Shown here one piece after another: positions 1 through 5,658 of a DNA stretch of 5,658 nucleotides. The notes beneath the pieces were generated by a model. The model was not told the DNA's origin, ran no database searches, and saw only the letters and a list, made by a program, of their open reading frames with translations. This DNA comes from an uncultured Bacteroidales bacterium (lineage in GTDB: Bacteria; Bacteroidota; Bacteroidia; Bacteroidales; UBA932). Location: contig CAMNNS010000099.1 of the NCBI GenBank assembly GCA_946545765.1, positions 1 through 5,658 on the forward strand, given 5' to 3'. Position 1 is the stretch's first letter. Each line of letters begins with the position of its first letter. A program made the position numbers and the translations under genes.

Positions 1-1374
1 GAGTTTTATATCTCTCAGCAAGATGGAATAAAAACTCCGGCAACAGAGATTTTTTCTGGAGATTGTACAATAAAATACTCGCCAGAAAAGAAAGTACTAC
101 TCTTTAATAACCAAGAGTATAAGGAGTTAATTTTTGAACCTTCTGATACAAATAAAGAGGCTACTTTTTCTCTTAAAGATGTTGTGATTGGTGTAAATTT
201 CCATTGGGAAAGAAAAGAGGATCAGCGATTTGGCGGAAAATTAAAATTTATAGTAGAAGATGATTCTGTATGTGCAATAAATTTAATAGGAGTTGAGGAT
301 TATTTAACAAGTGTCATATCTTCTGAAATGAGTGCTACTGCTTCTGAACAATTACTTAAAGCTCATGCAGTTATATCTCGAAGCTGGCTCCTTGCTCAAA
401 TAAACAAGTCTAATAAAAAGGTTGGTTCTTCTTCCATAATATCGGAGAAGGAGTATATAAAATGGTATGATAGAGAAGACCATAAAAATTTTGATGTTTG
501 TGCAGATGACCATTGTCAACGGTATCAAGGGATTACCCGTGCTTCAACACAAACTGTTGTAAAAGCTATTGATGAGACTTGGGGCGAGGTGCTCTCTTAT
601 GAAGATGAAATTTGTGATGCCCGTTTTTATAAATGTTGTGGTGGTGTTCTTGAAAAGTTCGAGAACACTTGGGAGGATAAACATTATAACTATTTAGTTC
701 CTGTTAGAGATAATTTAGACAGCGTAGAGAAAGAGTTAAAATCTTCTCTTTATGGCAAAGATGCAGCCATCATATTAGACCTTACAGATGAGGTAAATGC
801 AACTGCATGGATTTTATCAGAACCAGAAAGTTTATGTAATACAAATGATTCAAAGATATTATCGCAGGTTTTAAATAATTACGATCAAGAGACTGCAGAT
901 TTTTATCGTTGGAAACTCTCTTATACTCAGCAGGAATTATCTGCTCTGATAAAAGAGAAAAGTGGAGAGGATTTTGGAGATATTATAGATTTAATCCCAA
1001 TACAAAGAGGGACATCAGGAAGATTGATAAAACTAAAAATTGTTGGTACTAAAAAGAATCTTATAATTGGTAAAGAATTGGAAATAAGGAGATTACTTTC
1101 TAAATCTCACTTGTATAGTTCCGCTTTTGTTGTTAGAAGATTTGATGAAAATTCTAACCTTTTACAAGTGGATACTTTTTTAACTCCCGACATGTATGAT
1201 GAAAATGTATCCTCATATAAAATCCCTGTAAAATTTGAACTTTTAGGGGCAGGTTGGGGACACGGCGTTGGATTGTGTCAGATTGGTGCAGCTGTGATGG
1301 GAGAAAAAGGTTATGATTATAATGCTATTTTGCATCATTACTATCCTTATTCAGAGATAGTTAAAAAGTATTAG
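1..1374 (+). CDS. SpoIID/LytB-domain protein, probable peptidoglycan lytic transglycosylase (5' end outside window)
   Basis: The frame is open from base 1 and gives 457 residues to the TAG stop; the true start lies upstream, probably by a few tens of residues. Numbering from the first codon in the window, residues 104-130 hold the SpoIID core VISSEMSA followed by LLKAHAVISRSW. The Glu of SSEM (codon 325-327) aligns with the catalytic acid of SpoIID. An H-x5-C-x3-H-C cluster (codons 481, 499, 511, 514) resembles the zinc site described for clostridial SpoIID. The C-terminal signature GAGWGHGVGLCQIGA is at 1246-1290. Known of the family: SpoIID cleaves peptide-free glycan strands, leaving anhydroMurNAc ends. 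Inference: it plays a wall-turnover role here, since Bacteroidota do not sporulate. An in-frame GTG at 184 is not the start, because the preceding 61 codons (for example NNQEYKELIFEP) look like the family's N-terminal region. A signal peptide cannot be judged. The domain call is firm; the enzymatic activity is inferred. Confidence 0.92.
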   Translation, partial: EFYISQQDGIKTPATEIFSGDCTIKYSPEKKVLLFNNQEYKELIFEPSDTNKEATFSLKDVVIGVNFHWERKEDQRFGGKLKFIVEDDSVCAINLIGVEDYLTSVISSEMSATASEQLLKAHAVISRSWLLAQINKSNKKVGSSSIISEKEYIKWYDREDHKNFDVCADDHCQRYQGITRASTQTVVKAIDETWGEVLSYEDEICDARFYKCCGGVLEKFENTWEDKHYNYLVPVRDNLDSVEKELKSSLYGKDAAIILDLTDEVNATAWILSEPESLCNTNDSKILSQVLNNYDQETADFYRWKLSYTQQELSALIKEKSGEDFGDIIDLIPIQRGTSGRLIKLKIVGTKKNLIIGKELEIRRLLSKSHLYSSAFVVRRFDENSNLLQVDTFLTPDMYDENVSSYKIPVKFELLGAGWGHGVGLCQIGAAVMGEKGYDYNAILHHYYPYSEIVKKY

Positions 1375-1411
1375 TTCTAAATTAATTGATAAAAAATTAA
1401 GATTTCATAAT

Positions 1412-3229
1412 ATGAAAGAGAAAGCATTAAACAAAAGTAAAAATCCTTGGTTATGGATACCTTCTTTATATTTTGCTGAGGGTATTCCATATGTAGCAGT
1501 AATGACTTTATCTGTAATAATGTACAAACGCTTGGGTATATCTAACACAGATATAGCTCTTTATACAGGTTGGTTATATTTGCCATGGGTTATAAAACCT
1601 TTTTGGAGTCCGTTTGTAGATTTAATTAAAACTAAACGGTGGTGGACAGTAGCGATGCAGTTTATCCTTGCAATAGGCTTTGCTGCAATAGCTTTCTTGA
1701 TACCTGCTTCTTTATTTTTTAGATTAACCCTTGCAGTTTTTTGGATAGTAGCTTTAACCTCTGCTACTCACGATATAGCAGCAGATGGTTTTTATATGCA
1801 TGGTTTGACAACTCATCAACAATCTCTTTACGTGGGTATAAGGAGTACATTTTATCGTATCGCGACAGTTGTAGGTCAAGGTCTATTGGTAATATTAGCT
1901 GGTATTGTTGAGACGAATACAGGTCTTGAACCTGCAAAATTAGAGATAAAAGCTTCGGCAGAAAAAATTACCTCTGCAGATATTTCTACTAAAAAGGATG
2001 GTGAAACTTATTTTAGCTTTGTGAATGTTGAGGATATTAGCACTTTGCAAGAGATAAAAGAGGCAAATGTCAAAAATAAATTTGTTGAACCAGAGGAAGT
2101 TAGTTCTTCTACTCCTTCTGCTAATGTAGATAAATCTGAAGGTAATTTTACAAAATGGGTCAGAGATAATTTTGGAGAAAAAAATAGAAAAACATCCTCT
2201 TTGTCTGATAGGACATATGTTGTTGGTGTTAGATTGTCTGAACAACCAAAAGATAATAATCCTATAGCCTTAAATGTTACATTTAAAGAGGGCGACCAGA
2301 GTATAAGGCTTGAGCAGAATAAGTTATCAACCCATTTAAATTTTACAACAGAGAATTGGGACAAAACCGCTTACCTTTTATTCTATGCTGATAAAAATAT
2401 TAAGGAAGAAACTTCTGCAATATTTGAAGGAGTCTCTGGAAATATCCCAATTGCTTGGCTTCTTGTTTTTGTGACTATGTCTATATTTTTCTTGGTTACA
2501 GCTATTTATCATAGTTGGGCTTTACCTAAACCTGAATCGGACAAGGCTGTAACAGGGGTAACAGCAAGTAATATAATGAAGGAGTTTGTTGCCACATTTA
2601 AGAGTTTCTTCTCCAAAAAGGGAGTAATTCCAGCAATACTTTTTATGTTGCTCTATCGTTTACCCGAAGCTCAATTGGTTAAATTGATAAATCCTTTTAT
2701 GTTAGACCCACAAGATGTTGGCGGATTAGGACTTACAACAGGTCAAGTTGGTTTTGTATATGGGACCATAGGTATCCTTGGTTTGACAATAGGGGGAATA
2801 TTAGGTGGTATTGCTGCAGCAAGGAATGGTCTTAAAAAATGGTTGTGGCCAATGGTGTGTGCGATTACACTCCCCGACCTTGTTTATGTATTTTTAAGTT
2901 ATGTTCAAAGTTCAGATTTGTTGGTAGTTAATCTTTGTATATTCATAGAACAATTTGGATATGGTTTTGGATTTACAGCCTATATGCTCTACCTGATATA
3001 TTTCTCCGAAGGGGAACACAAGACATCGCACTATGCAATCTGCACAGGTTTTATGGCTTTAGGAATGATGTTACCTGGTATGATGGCAGGTTGGTTGCAA
3101 GAGACAATAGGTTACAAACATTTCTTTGTTTGGGCAATGATTTGTTGTATAGTGACTTTTGTTGTTTGTGCATTTATTCATATAGATCCTGAATTTGGAA
3201 AAAAAGAGATTAAAAAAGAGAAAGTTTAA
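1412..3229 (+). CDS. ampG: AmpG-type MFS muropeptide permease with large periplasmic insertion
   Basis: This is an inner-membrane importer of the major facilitator superfamily. By family knowledge AmpG moves GlcNAc-1,6-anhydroMurNAc, with or without peptide, into the cytoplasm for recycling. The 605 residues show about 12 hydrophobic segments: near 13-37, 47-69, 79-99, 103-119, 145-167, 346-366, 404-425, 446-468, 478-497, 501-525, 542-562 and 571-590. AmpG-like motifs include the N-terminal YFAEGIPY, the WLYLPWVIKPFWSPFVD stretch in helix 2, SATHDIAADGFY near 117-128 and GIRSTFYRIA near 142-151. E. coli AmpG is about 491 residues; the extra length here is a soluble insertion at about 168-343 between helices 5 and 6. 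The ATG at 1412 is chosen because it directly precedes the conserved NPWLWIPSLYFAEG start; no Shine-Dalgarno is visible. It lies 37 bp after the SpoIID-type gene and 5 bp before namZ, so co-transcription is likely. Substrate range is inferred from family. Confidence 0.9.
   Translation: MKEKALNKSKNPWLWIPSLYFAEGIPYVAVMTLSVIMYKRLGISNTDIALYTGWLYLPWVIKPFWSPFVDLIKTKRWWTVAMQFILAIGFAAIAFLIPASLFFRLTLAVFWIVALTSATHDIAADGFYMHGLTTHQQSLYVGIRSTFYRIATVVGQGLLVILAGIVETNTGLEPAKLEIKASAEKITSADISTKKDGETYFSFVNVEDISTLQEIKEANVKNKFVEPEEVSSSTPSANVDKSEGNFTKWVRDNFGEKNRKTSSLSDRTYVVGVRLSEQPKDNNPIALNVTFKEGDQSIRLEQNKLSTHLNFTTENWDKTAYLLFYADKNIKEETSAIFEGVSGNIPIAWLLVFVTMSIFFLVTAIYHSWALPKPESDKAVTGVTASNIMKEFVATFKSFFSKKGVIPAILFMLLYRLPEAQLVKLINPFMLDPQDVGGLGLTTGQVGFVYGTIGILGLTIGGILGGIAAARNGLKKWLWPMVCAITLPDLVYVFLSYVQSSDLLVVNLCIFIEQFGYGFGFTAYMLYLIYFSEGEHKTSHYAICTGFMALGMMLPGMMAGWLQETIGYKHFFVWAMICCIVTFVVCAFIHIDPEFGKKEIKKEKV
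1913..2440 (+). other. Extracytoplasmic insertion in AmpG, second half Calx-beta-like
   Basis: This stretch encodes residues about 168-343 of the permease. It is hydrophilic, with no membrane segment, and sits between helices 5 and 6. With the usual MFS topology (N-terminus inside) that loop faces the periplasm. Residues about 172-265 are rich in Lys, Glu, Ser and Thr and look like a linker or low-complexity region. Residues about 267-340 show alternating beta-strand patterning: VVGVRLSEQP, then IALNVTF, then LNFTTENWDKTAYLLFYAD. That order (LS.QP, a V/I-rich strand, L.FT..NW, then a strand ending near D) resembles repeats of the Calx-beta/Ig-like sandwich type. The topology is family-based inference and the fold assignment is tentative. 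Confidence 0.55.
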
Positions 3230-3234
3230 TTATT

Positions 3235-3291
3235 ATGAAAAGAATATTTATAACAGTTTTTTTAACCCTTTTGAGTGTAATACTTTTTGCA
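3235..3291 (+). other. Signal peptide of NamZ (signal peptidase I type)
   Basis: Residues 1-19 have a short basic start (MKR), a hydrophobic core (IFITVFLTLLSVILF) and a small residue, Ala19, before Gln20. Cleavage after Ala19 would leave Gln at the mature N-terminus, as is common in Bacteroidota secreted proteins. Two adjacent cysteines at 25-26 follow KEI and do not form a lipobox, so a lipoprotein is unlikely. Confidence 0.8.
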
Positions 3292-4497
3292 CAGTCAAAA
3301 GAGATTTGTTGTAAAAATGATACTAAAGTAAAGCCTGGAATAGAGGTTCTTAAAGACAACGCCTTTAAACAGATAGCTGGTAAAAAAGTGGGGTTATTAA
3401 CTAATCCAACAGGTATAGATTCTCATCTAAAATCTACTATCGATATTTTATTTGAAGCTAAAGATGTTGAGTTGGTTGCGTTGTATGCTCCAGAACATGG
3501 AGTGCGGGGAGATATTTATGCAGGTGGTGCAGTAAAAGATGCAAAAGATTCAGCTACAGGAATACCCGTATATTCTGTTTATGGAAAAAATAGGAAACCA
3601 TCATTGGAGTTTCTCAAAGATGTTGATGCAGTAATTTTTGATATACAAGATATTGGATGTCGTTCATATACTTTTGTCAGTTCGTTGGGCTTAATGATGG
3701 AAGCTTGTGCTGAGGCGGGTAAAGAGTTTATCGTTTTGGATAGACCAAATCCTCTTGGTGGAGAGAGAGTTGAAGGCAATTTAGTAGAAGATGGTTACTA
3801 CTCATTTGTGAGCCAATTTAAGATACCATACCTATATGGTCTTACTTTAGGAGAGTTAGCTCAAATGCTTAATGGAGAGAAACTATTAAAGGATGGAATT
3901 CAGTGCAAATTGACAGTAATTCCTATGGAAGGTTGGAAGAGAGATATGCTTTATGAAGATACAGGGTTACCTTGGGTTTTACCTTCTCCGCATATACCTC
4001 AAGTAGAGACCTCTAAATATTATCCTGTGAGTGGTATATTAGGGGAACTTGGTTATATCTCTATTGGTATAGGTTATACTTTACCTTTTCAACTATTTGT
4101 TGCGGAGTGGATAGATGGTTCTGAATTATCAAAGAGAATGAATAACTTAAAACTTCCAGGTATAGAATTTAGACCTATTTATATAACCCCGTTCTATGGA
4201 GATAAAAAAGGATTATATTGTGGTGGTGTTCAAGTATTTATAACAGATTATAAAATAGCGAGATTAGTAGAGGTTCAATTCCTTGTTATGGAGGAACTTG
4301 CTAATATGTATCCCGATAAGAGAGTTTTTGAAAATGCAAATCAAGGGCGATTTAGAATGTTTGATATAGTATGTGGAACCAACTATATAAGAGAGACCTT
4401 TTCTAAAAATTATAAGTGGAAAGATGTGAAAGATTATTTTGAAAAAGATGAAAAATCTTTTAAAGAGATAAGCAAGAAATATTATATCTATCAATAA
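3235..4497 (+). CDS. namZ: DUF1343 / NamZ-family exo-beta-N-acetylmuramidase, secreted
   Basis: The 420-residue product matches the DUF1343 family throughout. Characterised members (Bacillus subtilis NamZ, formerly YbbC, and a Tannerella forsythia homologue) release MurNAc from the non-reducing end of peptide-free peptidoglycan fragments. Visible motifs are GKKVGLLTNPTG (49-60), YAPEHGVRGD (84-93), FDIQDIGCRSYTF (135-147), LDRPNPLGG (168-176), LPWVLPSPHIP (245-255) and PVSGILGELGY (264-274). Glu87 of PEHG is the likely catalytic residue by comparison with the Bacillus enzyme. The C-terminal half (about 190-420) is the second conserved lobe and ends normally in KKYYIYQ. Residues 1-19 form a signal peptide, so the enzyme should be periplasmic or secreted. 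The ATG lies 5 bp after the ampG stop and begins a well-formed signal sequence, which settles the start. It is the last gene of the rightward unit, followed by a terminator. The family call is very sure; the exact substrate is inferred. Confidence 0.93.
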   Translation: MKRIFITVFLTLLSVILFAQSKEICCKNDTKVKPGIEVLKDNAFKQIAGKKVGLLTNPTGIDSHLKSTIDILFEAKDVELVALYAPEHGVRGDIYAGGAVKDAKDSATGIPVYSVYGKNRKPSLEFLKDVDAVIFDIQDIGCRSYTFVSSLGLMMEACAEAGKEFIVLDRPNPLGGERVEGNLVEDGYYSFVSQFKIPYLYGLTLGELAQMLNGEKLLKDGIQCKLTVIPMEGWKRDMLYEDTGLPWVLPSPHIPQVETSKYYPVSGILGELGYISIGIGYTLPFQLFVAEWIDGSELSKRMNNLKLPGIEFRPIYITPFYGDKKGLYCGGVQVFITDYKIARLVEVQFLVMEELANMYPDKRVFENANQGRFRMFDIVCGTNYIRETFSKNYKWKDVKDYFEKDEKSFKEISKKYYIYQ

Positions 4498-4528
4498 TAT
4501 AGATTTTTAGTAAATCTTTAATAAAATG

Positions 4529-4567
4529 AGCTTCACCCTATACTTTATTATAAGGTGAAGCTTTTTT
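4529..4567 (+). terminator. Rho-independent terminator after namZ
   Basis: A 9-bp stem AGCTTCACC / GGTGAAGCT pairs 4529-4537 with 4554-4562. After one C/A mismatch it continues as TATA/TATA (4539-4542 with 4549-4552), closing a 6-base loop. Six T's at 4562-4567 follow on the plus strand. It lies 31 bp past the namZ stop. Read from the minus strand the same hairpin is followed by CATTTTAT, a weaker U-tract, so it may also serve the converging pepT gene, whose stop is about 52 bp away. Confidence 0.88.
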
Positions 4568-4619
4568 AATTTTATTGTTAGTAAATTCAAATGTAATTGA
4601 GGTAAGCAGAAAAATAATG

Positions 4620-5658
4620 TTACGCTTTTACAATATTAAGTATAACATCTACAGCTTTTTGCATACTCTCTAATGGTACATACTCAAATTTACCATGAAA
4701 GTTATGGCCACCCGCAAAAATATTTGGACAAGGCAACCCTTTGAACGATAGCATTGCACCATCTGTCCCTCCCCTTATAGGTTTGATTTTAGGTTTAATG
4801 CCAACTTTTTTCATGGCTTGTTTTGCCCTCTCTACAATATAAAATTTTGGCTCAACAATCTTCTTCATGTTATAATATTGGTCTTTAATCTCCGCCTTAA
4901 TTGTCCCTTTGCCATACTTTTTATTAATTTTTGCCTCTATGCTTTTGATTAACTTTTTACGATTATTAAATAATGTGGTGTCGTGGTCTCGTATAATAAT
5001 ATCTATATGAGCATTTTCTACACTTCCTTTTATCCCAACTACATGAAAGAATCCTTGGTATCCACTTGTATGTTCCGGTCTCTCTTTTGGTGGGAGTAGA
5101 GATATAAATTCATTCGCTACAATTATTGAGTTTATCATTTTACCCTTTGCATATCCAGGGTGAAGGTTACAACCTTGTATCTCTATTTTTGCACTTGCGG
5201 CATTAAAGTTTTCATATTCAAGCTCACCGATAGCCCCTCCATCCATTGTGTAGGCAAAATCTGCCCCAAAATCTTTAACAGAAAAATTCTCTACACCTCT
5301 TCCAACTTCTTCATCGGGAGTGAAAGCAACTTTAATAGTACCATGTTTAAACTCAGGATGTTCTATAATGTATTCTACTGCACTCATTATCTCCGCAACT
5401 CCAGCTTTATCATCTGCACCGAGGAGTGTAGTACCATCTGTAGTAATAATGGTTTGCCCTTTATATTCTTTTAATTCAGGGAATTGCGAAACAGAAAGTT
5501 TGATTTTTTTCTCTTTGTTTAAAACAATATCTTTCCCGTTGTAGTTTGTGATTATTTGAGGTTTAATATCTTTTCCCGATGCGTCGGGTGCTGTATCTAC
5601 ATGGGCTATGAATCCAATGGTAGGGTTAGTTTTTGCCTCTGCCCCTTTTAGATTTGAT
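4620..5658 (-). CDS. pepT: Tripeptide aminopeptidase PepT (peptidase T, M20B), N-terminus outside window
   Basis: This is a cytoplasmic di-zinc exopeptidase that removes the N-terminal residue from tripeptides. The frame is open to the right edge, giving 345 residues; family members are about 405-410, so roughly 57-59 are missing. Numbering from the first full codon at the edge, expected metal and catalytic residues are present: His19 and Asp21 in AHVDTAPD, Asp82 in LLGADDKAG, Glu116 and Glu117 in TPDEEVGRG, Asp139 in YTMDGG and His321 in GGHNFHGKFEYVP. Substrate-site counterparts are also present: His166 (LHPG), Arg223 (IIRDHD) and Arg295 (PIRGGTDGAML). These match Salmonella/E. coli PepT spacing with an offset of 57-59, so the gene looks intact here. 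An in-frame Met at codon 5385-5387 is internal, since strongly conserved sequence continues upstream of it. The gene converges on namZ across a shared 122-bp gap. Its promoter is outside the window. Confidence 0.95.
   Translation of the reverse strand, partial: SNLKGAEAKTNPTIGFIAHVDTAPDASGKDIKPQIITNYNGKDIVLNKEKKIKLSVSQFPELKEYKGQTIITTDGTTLLGADDKAGVAEIMSAVEYIIEHPEFKHGTIKVAFTPDEEVGRGVENFSVKDFGADFAYTMDGGAIGELEYENFNAASAKIEIQGCNLHPGYAKGKMINSIIVANEFISLLPPKERPEHTSGYQGFFHVVGIKGSVENAHIDIIIRDHDTTLFNNRKKLIKSIEAKINKKYGKGTIKAEIKDQYYNMKKIVEPKFYIVERAKQAMKKVGIKPKIKPIRGGTDGAMLSFKGLPCPNIFAGGHNFHGKFEYVPLESMQKAVDVILNIVKA

Noticed and set aside
184..186. GTG as the start of the SpoIID-type gene
   Set aside because: The same frame is open from base 1 and the upstream residues resemble the family's N-terminal region, with a smooth join through FSLKDVVIGVNFHWE. 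The gene is cut by the window edge rather than starting here.
1375..1411. Possible internal promoter before ampG
   Set aside because: No Bacteroidota-type TAnnTTTG -7 element with a suitably spaced TTG is visible in the 37-bp gap; it is simply A/T-rich leader.
1940..2364. Two minus-strand open frames (1940-2245 and 2008-2364) under the AmpG insertion
   Set aside because: They lie wholly inside the permease gene, overlap each other, have no recognisable motifs and read as antisense shadows of an AT-rich coding stretch.
2935..3192. Plus-strand open frame of 85 codons inside the 3' part of ampG
   Set aside because: It is an alternative frame of conserved transmembrane segments, and its product is low-complexity and aromatic/Cys-rich without family features. 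There is no sign of a frameshift, since ampG continues intact to its stop.
3307..3312. Cys25-Cys26 of NamZ as a lipoprotein attachment site
   Set aside because: The preceding residues KEI do not fit a lipobox, and the hydrophobic core ends several residues earlier at an ordinary signal peptidase I site.
4501..4517. Small inverted repeat AGATTT/AAATCT just after the namZ stop
   Set aside because: It is a six-base, almost all A/T stem with no strong T-run, expected by chance in such AT-rich DNA. The stronger hairpin downstream is the better terminator.
5160..5544. Two plus-strand open frames opposite pepT
   Set aside because: pepT is continuous and conserved through this region on the minus strand, with metal-ligand motifs, so these are shadows.

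Overview
The window looks like chromosomal DNA from an anaerobic Bacteroidota, most likely Bacteroidales. It is AT-rich (roughly one third G+C by eye). Its starts lack Shine-Dalgarno sequences and sit behind A/T-rich leaders. All four proteins read like the Bacteroidales versions of their families. The genus cannot be fixed from this sequence. Coding density is high, and I see no tRNA, rRNA, CRISPR, insertion sequence or phage gene.

Three genes run rightward as a probable operon (1-4497). The first is the 3' part of a SpoIID/LytB-domain gene; its start lies left of the window and the frame is open from base 1. It is followed after 37 bp by an AmpG-type MFS muropeptide permease with a large predicted periplasmic insertion. 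Five bp later comes a secreted DUF1343 protein of the NamZ (exo-beta-N-acetylmuramidase) family. A hairpin with a T-run (4529-4567) closes the unit. On the left strand, converging on that terminator, is pepT (tripeptide aminopeptidase, M20 family), which runs off the right edge and lacks about 57-59 N-terminal residues.

The three rightward genes form a coherent peptidoglycan turnover and salvage set. The SpoIID family cleaves glycan strands whose stem peptides have been removed. NamZ removes terminal MurNAc from similarly peptide-free glycan ends. AmpG carries GlcNAc-anhydroMurNAc products across the inner membrane. PepT could finish degradation of small peptides in the cytoplasm, but its opposite orientation makes a regulatory link unproven.

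I found no wholly new system. The points most worth a second look are the extracytoplasmic insertion in AmpG, whose second half resembles a Calx-beta-like beta-sandwich, and the pairing of two denuded-glycan enzymes around a muropeptide importer.
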